This document shows, one piece after another, positions 4,133-12,012 of a stretch of 12,012 bases of DNA (position 1 is its first letter; the number at the start of each line of letters is the position of its first letter). The notes beneath the pieces were generated by a model that saw only the letters and a list, made by a program, of their open reading frames with translations, had not been told where the DNA came from and did no database searches. Origin of the DNA: Tannerella sp. (GTDB taxonomy: Bacteria; Bacteroidota; Bacteroidia; Bacteroidales; Tannerellaceae); the NCBI GenBank assembly GCA_031289445.1, contig JAITPL010000175.1, positions 1 through 12,012 on the forward strand, given 5' to 3'. The position numbers were made by a program, and so were the translations under genes.

Positions 4133-7100
4133 ATGAAAAAGTTGACAAGTGTTTTGATGATTGCGGCTGCGTGTGCAGCTATCGGGCTGCTGGATTCGTG
4201 CCGGCAGAAAAAAAATATTATACCCTCGGCCGAGTTTGCTCCCTACATCTCGGCCTTCACCGGCGGCTCGTTATCGACCGGCTCTACCGTAGTTATCGAG
4301 CTGACCGACAATCACTCCGGCTATGAGTTTAACAAGGTGATTGACGCCAAGCTGTTCTCTTTCACGCCGGCCGTGAAGGGCATAGCACGCTGGGAAGCAG
4401 CCAACCGCATCGAGTTCATCCCCGAAGCAGGCGAACTGAAGCCCGGCAGCGTTTATAACGCCACATTCGCTCTGGGCAAACTGATAGATGTCGAGAAGAA
4501 ATTCGCCAATTTCGAGTTCTCGTTTCGCATAGACGACAAATCGTTTACGTTTCAGACCAAACCTGTTGAGATACAGATAAATAACACCATAACAGTCAGA
4601 GGCGAACTGTCATTCAACGACTTTATGCCGCTCAGCGACGTCCGCAAGATGCTTACAGCCGATATTGGAGGCAGCAAGCAGGAAGTAACGGTTGAAGGAG
4701 GCGAGAGCGCCCGCATCTTTCAGTTCGTGATACAGGAAATCAAACGCACCTCCGAAGCGCAGGTACTACTGCTCACTGTTGACGGGCACGTTGCGGGTAT
4801 AAACAATAAAGAGACACGCTCGGTCAACATCCCTGCAATAGATAAATTTCAATTGTTTGAATATGCTGTTGTAATGCAGCCCGAGTACGGATTGAGCCTC
4901 ACTTTCTCGGATTTGGTATCCGAATCGCAGGACGTCAAAAGCATGATACGGCTGAAGGATATAAGCGACTACACGGTGCAGGTACAGGCTAACCGCATTA
5001 TGATCTATTTCACGCGCCGTCCCAATATGACTCGGATTGAGGCCACTATCGACCGAGGGCTAAAGAACGCCGCCGGCGAGGCTATGGACGAAACACGCGA
5101 GATAACGCTCGCTCTGGAGAGTTTCAAGCCCGAAATCGAACTGCTTAATTCGGGCGCTATCATGCCCGAAGCCGACCGTATCTTACTGCCCTTCCGCGCT
5201 GTCGCCCTTCGCGCCGTCAATGTCAAAATCATCCGCATCTTCGAAAATAATATCCTTACGTTCCTGCAAATCAATAACTTGAATAAGTATGCATTCTACG
5301 AATTACGTCGCGCAGGCCGGTTGGTTTACAACAATACTTTCCGCCTCGACGGCGACAAGACAAAGGATTTATCGGTGTGGGAAAACTACTCCCTCGATTT
5401 GACCACGCTTATCAAGCGGCAGCCGGGTGCAATATACCACATTGTACTTTCTTTCAAACGCGAATATTCCTCTTACGATTGCAGTGATCAGGAACAGTCT
5501 GAGGCTGCGCTCGCCGGCGCTCCCTATCTTGCGGACGCCTCTACTTCAGGCGACAACTCCCTGAGCGACAAAGACCTGTCTTACTGGGACAAGCCCAACG
5601 CCTACTATTATGACGGATATGACATTGAAAGAGACTGGAACAATTACGAATGGAGCGAGCGCGATAACCCCTGTCATGCAAGTTTTTACATGGCGGACAG
5701 GTTCGCTTCGACTAACGTTTATGTTTCGAATCTGGGACTGATAGCCAAGTGCAACGCCAATAACACCATCTGGGCTGCCGTAAGCAATCTGCTTGATACC
5801 AAGCCTGTTGCAGGCTCTAAAATTACCGTTTACAACTATCAGCTGCAACGTATCGCCACAGCGACGACCGACGAACAGGGTTTCGCTACAATCACTCCCG
5901 AAGGCAAACCCTTTCTTCTCGTAGCCGAATCGGGCGAGCAGAAGGCTTATCTGCGTTTGGTTGACGGCGAAGAAAACATGCTGAGCCGCTTCGACGTAGG
6001 CGGCGTTGAACTCGAGAAAGGTCTCAAAGGCTTTATCTATGGCGAGCGCGGAGTATGGCGACCGGGCGATACCATGCACCTGGCCTTCATGCTCGAAGAC
6101 CGCGAGGGTAACATTCCCGCCTCGCATCCTGTCGCTTTAGAGATATACAATCCCAAGGGTCAGTTCTATAAAAAGATGATTTCGACAAGCGGCGTCAACG
6201 GCCTCTACACCTTCAACCTGACTACCAAAGCCGACGATCCGACAGGCCTGTGGAACGCATACATCAAGGTCGGAGGCGCATCCTTTCATAAATCTCTGCG
6301 GATAGAAACGGTCAAGCCTAACCGCCTGAAAATCAATATAGAAGCCCCCGAATTGCTGGACGCAGTCAAGAAAGAAGAATCAATCGGGATACACTCGCAG
6401 TGGCTCACAGGTGCGACGGCGCACGATCTCAACACTAAGATGGAGCTGATACTTAGCCGATTAAATACCCAATTCAAGGGCTATGAACAATATAATTTCA
6501 ATAATCCCGGCTCGAAATTTACTACCGACAGGAAGGATGTATTCGACGGCAAACTTGACGGCAAAGGCGATGTACGCTTCGATCTCGCTATACCTAAAGC
6601 CGAAAATGCCCCCGGCATGTTGAGCGCCAGCCTCGTATGCCGAGTGTTTGAGCCGGGCGGCGATGCAAGCGTCTTTACCCGGACAGTGCGTTTCTCGCCA
6701 TATTCCACTTATGTAGGCGTCAATTTCAACCGCAAAAAAGACGACAAATATCTACTGACCGACGAAGATCATATTTTCAACATAGTAACGCTTGACAAGG
6801 AAGGCAAAACAGTGAACGTCAACGGCTTGGAGTATAGCGTCTATCGCATAGGATGGAGCTGGTGGTGGGAAGTCCATGACGAAAACTTCGAGGCCTATAT
6901 CAACAACACTAACCTGAAGCCGGTTTATACAGGCAAAATCAATACTGTCAACGGCAAGGGCGAGATAAAGTTTCGCGTCAACTATCCCGACTGGGGGCGT
7001 TTTTTTATCTATGTCAAGGATGCCAAAGGCGGTCATGCGACAGGCGGCGCCGTGCTCGTTGACTGGCCTTCGTGGCGCGGACGCTCCGGCAAGGAAGACC

Positions 7101-9748
7101 CTATGGGTGTGAAAATGCTCACTTTCTCGTTAGATAAAGACCGATATGAGGTTGATGAGGATATAGTTGTAAGCATTCCGGCGACGGCTGCCGACGGCAA
7201 CGCGCTGGTAGCTATCGAAAACGGAACGGAAGTGATTCAGCGCGAGTGGGTTAGCCTCAAGGCCGGCAGCGATACCAGATATACATTCAAGGCTACATCG
7301 AAAATGTCGCCCAACGTTTATGTGCATATATCCCTCTTGCAGCCCCACGCCTCGACTAAAGACCTGCCTATCCGCATGTATGGCGTGATGCCGGTGTTTG
7401 TGTCCAACAAATCGTCGGTACTGACGCCGATAGTTACGGTGGCCGAGACGTTGCGCCCCGAAAGCGAGTTTACCGTCCGCGTCAAGGAGCAGGGCGGCAA
7501 GGCTATGACCTACACGCTGGCCGTTGTAGATGAGGGATTGCTTGACCTCACAAACTTCAAGACGCCCGACCCCTGGAATGTATTCTATGCCCGCGAAGCG
7601 CTGGGTATCCGCACTTGGGATTTGTTTGATAACGTAATGGGCGCATTTGCAGGGCGTTTCGGCACGCTCTTCGGCGTCGGCGGCGACGAGGAACTGAACA
7701 AATCGTCAACGAAAGCCAACCGCTTCAAACCGGTTGTTCTCTATCTCGGACCTCTCACTCTGAAAGCGGGCGAGGAGCAAACGCACAAACTGCGACTGCC
7801 TGCATATATCGGCTCGATAAGAGTGATGGTCGTAGCCGGTCACGAGGGCGCTTACGGATATGCCGAGAAAGCTGTCGCAGTGCGCTCGCCGCTTATGTTG
7901 CTTTCATCGTTGCCGCGTGTATTGAGTACCGACGAAACGATTTCTCTTCCGGTTAATATTTTTGCCATGGAAAACAGTGTGCGCGATGTTACGGTTAAAG
8001 TCGAAACCACCGGAGGCAAACTCAAGACTGTAGAGGCTGCAAGCCAGTCGGTTACATTCACCACACCCGGCGACACGGTCATCTATTTCCCCATGCGAAC
8101 AGGAGGAGCCACAGGTCTCGAAAAGGTAACAATAACGGCTACAGGCGGCGGCCAGACCTCGAAAGAGACCATAGAGATCGACGTCCGCAATCCCAATCCG
8201 CCCTCGCTGGCTTTTGCTAACAAGTTGATCGAGAAAGGGCAGTCGGCCGAGTTCGACTACGTTCTGGACGCCGATTATGAAGGCAACTGGGTCAAAACCG
8301 AGGTCTCGCGCATCCCGACGGTTGATATAAGCCGCCGCCTCGACTTCCTCTACAGCTATGACCATTTTTGCTCGGAGCAGCTTACTTCACGCGCTCTTCC
8401 CCTGCTATATATGTCTGAGTTTAAAGACCTTGACCCTGTCGAAGAGCAGCACGTCAAGACAAATATCACCGAAGCCATCAACAGCCTCTACGGACGACAG
8501 CTTCCTAACGGCGGCTTCGCTTACTGGGCCGGCGATGGCCACGTCAACGACTGGATATCGTCCTACGCAGGCTCTTTTCTCGTCCTCGCCAAAGAACGCG
8601 GTTACAACGTCAGCAGTAACGTCATCAATAAATGGATTGGCTATCAGCGTAATGTAGCCCAGAACTGGAATTACAACGCTGCCATGCCATATCGCTATTC
8701 ATATAACCAGAACGACGTCCTGCAGGCTTACCGGCTGTATTCTCTGGCCTTGGCGGGTGCGCCCGACATGGGAGCGATGAACAGGCTGAAAGAAATCAAA
8801 GACCTCTCGCAACAAGCGCTCTGGAGGCTGGCTGCGGCCTACGCTCTGAGCGGCAAGCAGGATGCAGCTAACGAACTTGTATTCAATGCCTCTACTACCG
8901 TTGTGCCATATTCTACGAATAACTCTTCTTATGGCTCTTCATATCGCGACGAGGCCATGATTCTCGAAGTTCTTGTACTGCTGAACAAGATGGAAGACGC
9001 ATTTAAGCAAGCGCAGAAAGTGTCGAAAAACCTCTCTTCCGAGAAATATTTCACTACTCAATCGACGGCCTACTCCATGGTCGCTATGGGACAATTAGCC
9101 GCCAAAATGTCGGGACGCCTTGATTTTGAGTGGTTTATCAACGGACAAAAACAGGATAAAGTCGATACGCGCAAGGCTGTCTTCCAGAAGCAACTGCCGA
9201 CCAAACCGCTGTCGGGTAAGGTGAAAGTCGAAAACACCGGCGACGGCACGATTTATTACAGTCTCTCAACCAAAACCCGCCCGATGGTTGATACCCTGCC
9301 TGCCGTATCCGAAAACATCAGGCTCGAAGTTCGCTATACGGATATGGACGGCGCCGATATTGACGAGACAAGCCTCTCGCAAGGCGCCGACTTCTATGCG
9401 GTGATACAGGTATCCAACATCAGCGGCACACAGTATTATTCCGACGTTGCGCTAACCTGCATCATCCCCTCCGGCTGGGAAATATTCAACGAGCGTATGG
9501 TTCTGGCCTCGCCGGACGAGGACGCCAACAAAAATATCTCCTCCAATGCCGTTGCCAATCAGGATATTCGCGATGATCGCGTGCTGACGTACTTCGACCT
9601 CTCTCAAGGCGTAACCAAGGAAATAAAGATTCGCCTGCAAGCTTCATATATCGGCGACTTCGTCCTGCCCGCCATCCTTTGCGAAGCGATGTACGACGCA
9701 TCCGCCCGCGCCCGCACTAAAGCAAAGAGAGTCAAGGTTTTGTTATAA
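4133..9748 (+). CDS. Bacterial alpha-2-macroglobulin (protease-trap lipoprotein)
   Basis: This 1871-residue protein has an N-terminal lipoprotein signal with lipobox LDSC (Cys23), unusual in its charged -2 residue. The +2 to +5 residues (RQKK) do not resemble the acidic surface-export signal of Bacteroidota lipoproteins, so a periplasmic location is likely. A long N-terminal part (to about 600) should hold several macroglobulin domains. The family signature YGERGVWRPGDT lies at 636-647, a bait-region domain spans about 994-1195 with a flexible Gly-rich segment near 1165-1195, and RFKPVVLYLGPL (from about 1196) opens the next conserved domain. The thioester motif CSEQ is intact at 1413-1416, with Tyr1409 four residues before Cys as in the enterobacterial homologue. 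The C-terminal domain ends with a typical VLPAILCEAMYD segment. Such proteins trap attacking proteases covalently after bait cleavage. It is followed by pbpC 23 bases downstream. Confidence 0.95.
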   Translation: MKKLTSVLMIAAACAAIGLLDSCRQKKNIIPSAEFAPYISAFTGGSLSTGSTVVIELTDNHSGYEFNKVIDAKLFSFTPAVKGIARWEAANRIEFIPEAGELKPGSVYNATFALGKLIDVEKKFANFEFSFRIDDKSFTFQTKPVEIQINNTITVRGELSFNDFMPLSDVRKMLTADIGGSKQEVTVEGGESARIFQFVIQEIKRTSEAQVLLLTVDGHVAGINNKETRSVNIPAIDKFQLFEYAVVMQPEYGLSLTFSDLVSESQDVKSMIRLKDISDYTVQVQANRIMIYFTRRPNMTRIEATIDRGLKNAAGEAMDETREITLALESFKPEIELLNSGAIMPEADRILLPFRAVALRAVNVKIIRIFENNILTFLQINNLNKYAFYELRRAGRLVYNNTFRLDGDKTKDLSVWENYSLDLTTLIKRQPGAIYHIVLSFKREYSSYDCSDQEQSEAALAGAPYLADASTSGDNSLSDKDLSYWDKPNAYYYDGYDIERDWNNYEWSERDNPCHASFYMADRFASTNVYVSNLGLIAKCNANNTIWAAVSNLLDTKPVAGSKITVYNYQLQRIATATTDEQGFATITPEGKPFLLVAESGEQKAYLRLVDGEENMLSRFDVGGVELEKGLKGFIYGERGVWRPGDTMHLAFMLEDREGNIPASHPVALEIYNPKGQFYKKMISTSGVNGLYTFNLTTKADDPTGLWNAYIKVGGASFHKSLRIETVKPNRLKINIEAPELLDAVKKEESIGIHSQWLTGATAHDLNTKMELILSRLNTQFKGYEQYNFNNPGSKFTTDRKDVFDGKLDGKGDVRFDLAIPKAENAPGMLSASLVCRVFEPGGDASVFTRTVRFSPYSTYVGVNFNRKKDDKYLLTDEDHIFNIVTLDKEGKTVNVNGLEYSVYRIGWSWWWEVHDENFEAYINNTNLKPVYTGKINTVNGKGEIKFRVNYPDWGRFFIYVKDAKGGHATGGAVLVDWPSWRGRSGKEDPMGVKMLTFSLDKDRYEVDEDIVVSIPATAADGNALVAIENGTEVIQREWVSLKAGSDTRYTFKATSKMSPNVYVHISLLQPHASTKDLPIRMYGVMPVFVSNKSSVLTPIVTVAETLRPESEFTVRVKEQGGKAMTYTLAVVDEGLLDLTNFKTPDPWNVFYAREALGIRTWDLFDNVMGAFAGRFGTLFGVGGDEELNKSSTKANRFKPVVLYLGPLTLKAGEEQTHKLRLPAYIGSIRVMVVAGHEGAYGYAEKAVAVRSPLMLLSSLPRVLSTDETISLPVNIFAMENSVRDVTVKVETTGGKLKTVEAASQSVTFTTPGDTVIYFPMRTGGATGLEKVTITATGGGQTSKETIEIDVRNPNPPSLAFANKLIEKGQSAEFDYVLDADYEGNWVKTEVSRIPTVDISRRLDFLYSYDHFCSEQLTSRALPLLYMSEFKDLDPVEEQHVKTNITEAINSLYGRQLPNGGFAYWAGDGHVNDWISSYAGSFLVLAKERGYNVSSNVINKWIGYQRNVAQNWNYNAAMPYRYSYNQNDVLQAYRLYSLALAGAPDMGAMNRLKEIKDLSQQALWRLAAAYALSGKQDAANELVFNASTTVVPYSTNNSSYGSSYRDEAMILEVLVLLNKMEDAFKQAQKVSKNLSSEKYFTTQSTAYSMVAMGQLAAKMSGRLDFEWFINGQKQDKVDTRKAVFQKQLPTKPLSGKVKVENTGDGTIYYSLSTKTRPMVDTLPAVSENIRLEVRYTDMDGADIDETSLSQGADFYAVIQVSNISGTQYYSDVALTCIIPSGWEIFNERMVLASPDEDANKNISSNAVANQDIRDDRVLTYFDLSQGVTKEIKIRLQASYIGDFVLPAILCEAMYDASARARTKAKRVKVLL

Positions 9749-9771
9749 GCTGTAATGCCGTTTTTTATGAT

Positions 9772-12003
9772 ATGCATAGAAATATTCGTTATGCGGTAGC
9801 GCTGTTGCTTGTCTTATATTTGCTGTCCCTGCCGGACAAACTGTTTGACTTGCCTTATTCCACAGTCGTAAGCGACCGGAATGGCGAGTTGCTCGGCGCT
9901 CGCATAGCGGCCGACGGACAGTGGCGTTTCCCTCCCTGCGACAGTGTTTCGGATAAATTCGGGCGTTGTATTGTCGCCTTTGAAGACCGGCATTTCTACC
10001 GTCATTTCGGGATTAATCCTCTATCTCTCGCGCGTGCCGTAAAGCAGAACATCAAGGCGGGACGCATAATCAGCGGCGGCAGTACGCTCACAATGCAGAT
10101 TGTACGCCTTTCGCGAGGCAAAAAACGCACTCTATGGGAGAAACTTATCGAGAGTGTGCTGGCTACACGCCTCGAATGTCATTATTCTAAAGCGCAACTG
10201 CTTGCAATATACGCTTCACATGCTCCTTTTGGCGGCAATGTGGTAGGTCTTGACGCTGCCGCATGGCGCTATTTCGGGCACTCGGCCAACAATCTATCGT
10301 GGGCCGAAGCGGCTACCATGGCCGTGCTGCCAAATTCGCCAGCAATGATTCACGTCTCGAAAAACCGCGAGGCCTTGCGACTGAAACGCAATCGACTGCT
10401 GAAATATCTGCTTGATAATAAGGCTATTGACAAGATTGATTATGACTTGGCTCTGAGCGAGTCGCTACCTGCCGAGCCTCTGCCCTTGCCGCAAACAGCT
10501 TCTCATCTCGTTACCTATTACTACAAACACAACGAAGGACAACACATAGTTTCGACGGTCGATAAAAACTTGCAGATGCAGGTCGAAATGACGCTCGACC
10601 GCCGACATTCGGAGTTTGTGCGCAGCGATATACGCAACCTCGCGGCTATCGTTATCGACGTACCTGCAAACGAAGTGATTGCTTACTGCGGCAATGTCTC
10701 GGCAACTGCCGTAAACCGCTCGTCCGAGCAGGTTGACATCATACATGCCCCCCGCAGTACAGGCAGCATCCTCAAGCCTTTTCTCTATTATGTCGCCCTG
10801 AACGAAGGCGTGATACTGCCACGCACTCTGTTACCCGATATTCCGCTTAATATCAACGGTTTCGTGCCGCAAAACTTCAATATGCAATACGATGGAGCCG
10901 TGCCGGCCGCCGAAGTAATCGCCCGCTCGCTGAATATTCCGTCGGTATGGCTGCTTCGCGAGTATGGCGTGCCCAAGTTCTACGATTTTCTTAAATCAAG
11001 CGGGATGACTACACTCAAACAGGCTCCATCTCACTATGGATTGTCGCTTATCCTCGGCGGAGCGGAAGGTACGCTATGGGATATAGCTTTTATGTATGCG
11101 GGCATGGCGCGTTCGCTGACAGGACACAACTCAAAATACAATCCCGCTGCCGTGTGGCAGGTTTTGGATGCTATTAAGGAGGTCAACCGGCCGGAAGATA
11201 TAGATTGGCGATATATCCCTTCGATGCACCGCATTGGATGGAAAACAGGGACGAGTTACGGTTTTCGCGACGCCTGGGCTATGGGGATTACAAGTCGCTA
11301 TGTGGTAGGTGTTTGGGTAGGTAACGCCAACGGCGAGGGCAAACCCGAACTGGTAGGCGCTCGCACTGCCGGCCCCGTGATGTTCGATATATTCAACATG
11401 TTGCCCTCGGCGCCGTGGTTTGAGAGACCGGAGGGCGAGTTTGTCGAAGCCGTGGTATGCCGTCAGTCGGGACATCTCAAAGGTCGGTTTTGCGATGATG
11501 CGGATACGGTCCTGATAGCGCCTGCCGGACTGCGTACCGACGCCTGCCCTTATCATATCGGCGTCAATCTCTCGACGGACAGACGTTTCAGGGTGTATGC
11601 CAACTGCATAGCGGAGGGTCAAAGTGTTGTTAGCGCCAACAGGTTTGTGTTGCCGCCTGTCTGGGAATGGTATTACAAGCAGCAACATCCTGAATACAAG
11701 ACGCTACCGCCATTTATGCCCGGCTGCGGTGAAGACGCCAAGTCGCCAATGGCTTTTATCTATCCCCAACCTAATGCACATATCTATATGCCTGCGCAGT
11801 TAGACGGCAGCGACGGCGAACTGACATTCGAACTGGCTCACAGCGCCGCTAACGCCATCGTTTACTGGCACTTGGATACCAACTATCTAGGCCAGACAGT
11901 CGATTTCCACAACTTCACCCTGCGTCCTTCACGCGGCAAACACTCCCTGACCGTAGTCGATAACAACGGCAACACGCTTTCAACTACAATAAATATTGAA
12001 TAG
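9772..12003 (+). CDS. pbpC: Penicillin-binding protein 1C (bifunctional peptidoglycan synthase)
   Basis: This complete 743-residue protein has a single N-terminal membrane anchor (about 5-21) and a periplasmic body. The glycosyltransferase-51 domain (about 35-215) shows EDRHFYRHFG with catalytic Glu71, GGSTLTMQ (102-109) and FGGN...AAAWRYFG (153-169). The transpeptidase domain has SILK with nucleophile Ser332 and Lys335, SLN (386-388) and KTG (491-493), so both activities look intact. The final part (about 657-740) fits the C-terminal domain typical of PBP1C (BiPBP_C). Linkage of pbpC to an alpha-2-macroglobulin gene is a known bacterial arrangement, interpreted as pairing protease defence with wall repair. 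Other ATGs just upstream are out of frame. It ends in ATTGAATAG, and that stop lies in a 7-base repeat. Confidence 0.97.
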   Translation: MHRNIRYAVALLLVLYLLSLPDKLFDLPYSTVVSDRNGELLGARIAADGQWRFPPCDSVSDKFGRCIVAFEDRHFYRHFGINPLSLARAVKQNIKAGRIISGGSTLTMQIVRLSRGKKRTLWEKLIESVLATRLECHYSKAQLLAIYASHAPFGGNVVGLDAAAWRYFGHSANNLSWAEAATMAVLPNSPAMIHVSKNREALRLKRNRLLKYLLDNKAIDKIDYDLALSESLPAEPLPLPQTASHLVTYYYKHNEGQHIVSTVDKNLQMQVEMTLDRRHSEFVRSDIRNLAAIVIDVPANEVIAYCGNVSATAVNRSSEQVDIIHAPRSTGSILKPFLYYVALNEGVILPRTLLPDIPLNINGFVPQNFNMQYDGAVPAAEVIARSLNIPSVWLLREYGVPKFYDFLKSSGMTTLKQAPSHYGLSLILGGAEGTLWDIAFMYAGMARSLTGHNSKYNPAAVWQVLDAIKEVNRPEDIDWRYIPSMHRIGWKTGTSYGFRDAWAMGITSRYVVGVWVGNANGEGKPELVGARTAGPVMFDIFNMLPSAPWFERPEGEFVEAVVCRQSGHLKGRFCDDADTVLIAPAGLRTDACPYHIGVNLSTDRRFRVYANCIAEGQSVVSANRFVLPPVWEWYYKQQHPEYKTLPPFMPGCGEDAKSPMAFIYPQPNAHIYMPAQLDGSDGELTFELAHSAANAIVYWHLDTNYLGQTVDFHNFTLRPSRGKHSLTVVDNNGNTLSTTINIE

Positions 12004-12012
12004 TGAATAGTG
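11998..12012 (+). repeat. Heptanucleotide repeat over the pbpC stop (runs off the window)
   Basis: Two exact GAATAGT units (11998-12004 and 12005-12011) are followed by a further G at the window edge. The first unit supplies the last codon (GAA) and stop (TAG) of pbpC, the same arrangement as at feoB. The array probably continues beyond the window. Confidence 0.6.

Noticed and set aside
5546..6127. 193-codon minus-strand frame opposite the alpha-2-macroglobulin gene
   Set aside because: It is antisense to conserved macroglobulin coding sequence and has no supporting signals; the same applies to the frame at 7904-8365.
11131..11688. 185-codon minus-strand frame opposite pbpC
   Set aside because: It lies over the conserved transpeptidase region on the opposite strand, with no promoter or recognisable family.

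Overview
The window looks like chromosomal DNA from a member of the Bacteroidales (phylum Bacteroidota). Four things point that way: gene content (a pyrE / SRPBCC / argH cluster, and an alpha-2-macroglobulin gene followed by pbpC), promoters of the Bacteroides type with a TAnnTTTG -7 box, almost no Shine-Dalgarno sequences, and AT-rich spacers between genes of roughly balanced base composition. I cannot name the genus.

Layout. Positions 1-150 hold the last 49 codons of feoB (ferrous iron transport), whose stop codon lies in a run of 7-base repeats. Positions 151-641 contain no convincing gene, but they hold two kinds of short repeat, a GC-rich patch and a strong rightward terminator at 503-538. 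Two tRNA genes follow on the minus strand: Gly(GCC) at 747-819 and Leu(TAA) at 642-726. Positions 905-3787 form a tight minus-strand operon read in the order pyrE, SRPBCC-family gene, argH, Rieske-like lipoprotein. It starts from a near-perfect promoter at 3820-3850. A divergent plus-strand operon runs from about 3880 to the end: a 67-residue protein of unknown role, a 1871-residue bacterial alpha-2-macroglobulin lipoprotein, and penicillin-binding protein 1C. pbpC again stops inside a 7-base repeat, which runs off the window.

How the genes work together. PyrE and ArgH are housekeeping enzymes of pyrimidine and arginine synthesis, and the genes of their operon are close or overlapping. The alpha-2-macroglobulin is predicted to be a periplasmic protease trap with an intact thioester. 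PBP1C is a peptidoglycan synthase thought to repair the wall after envelope damage, and the pairing of the two is a known bacterial theme.

I found no defence island, CRISPR array or mobile element. The most notable signals are small: a 41/42-base tandem duplication across the SRPBCC-argH junction that has duplicated the argH start codon and made a 10-codon mini-ORF; 7-base repeats that hold the stop codons of both feoB and pbpC; a terminator with no obvious gene; and a Rieske-like lipoprotein lacking the normal histidine ligands.
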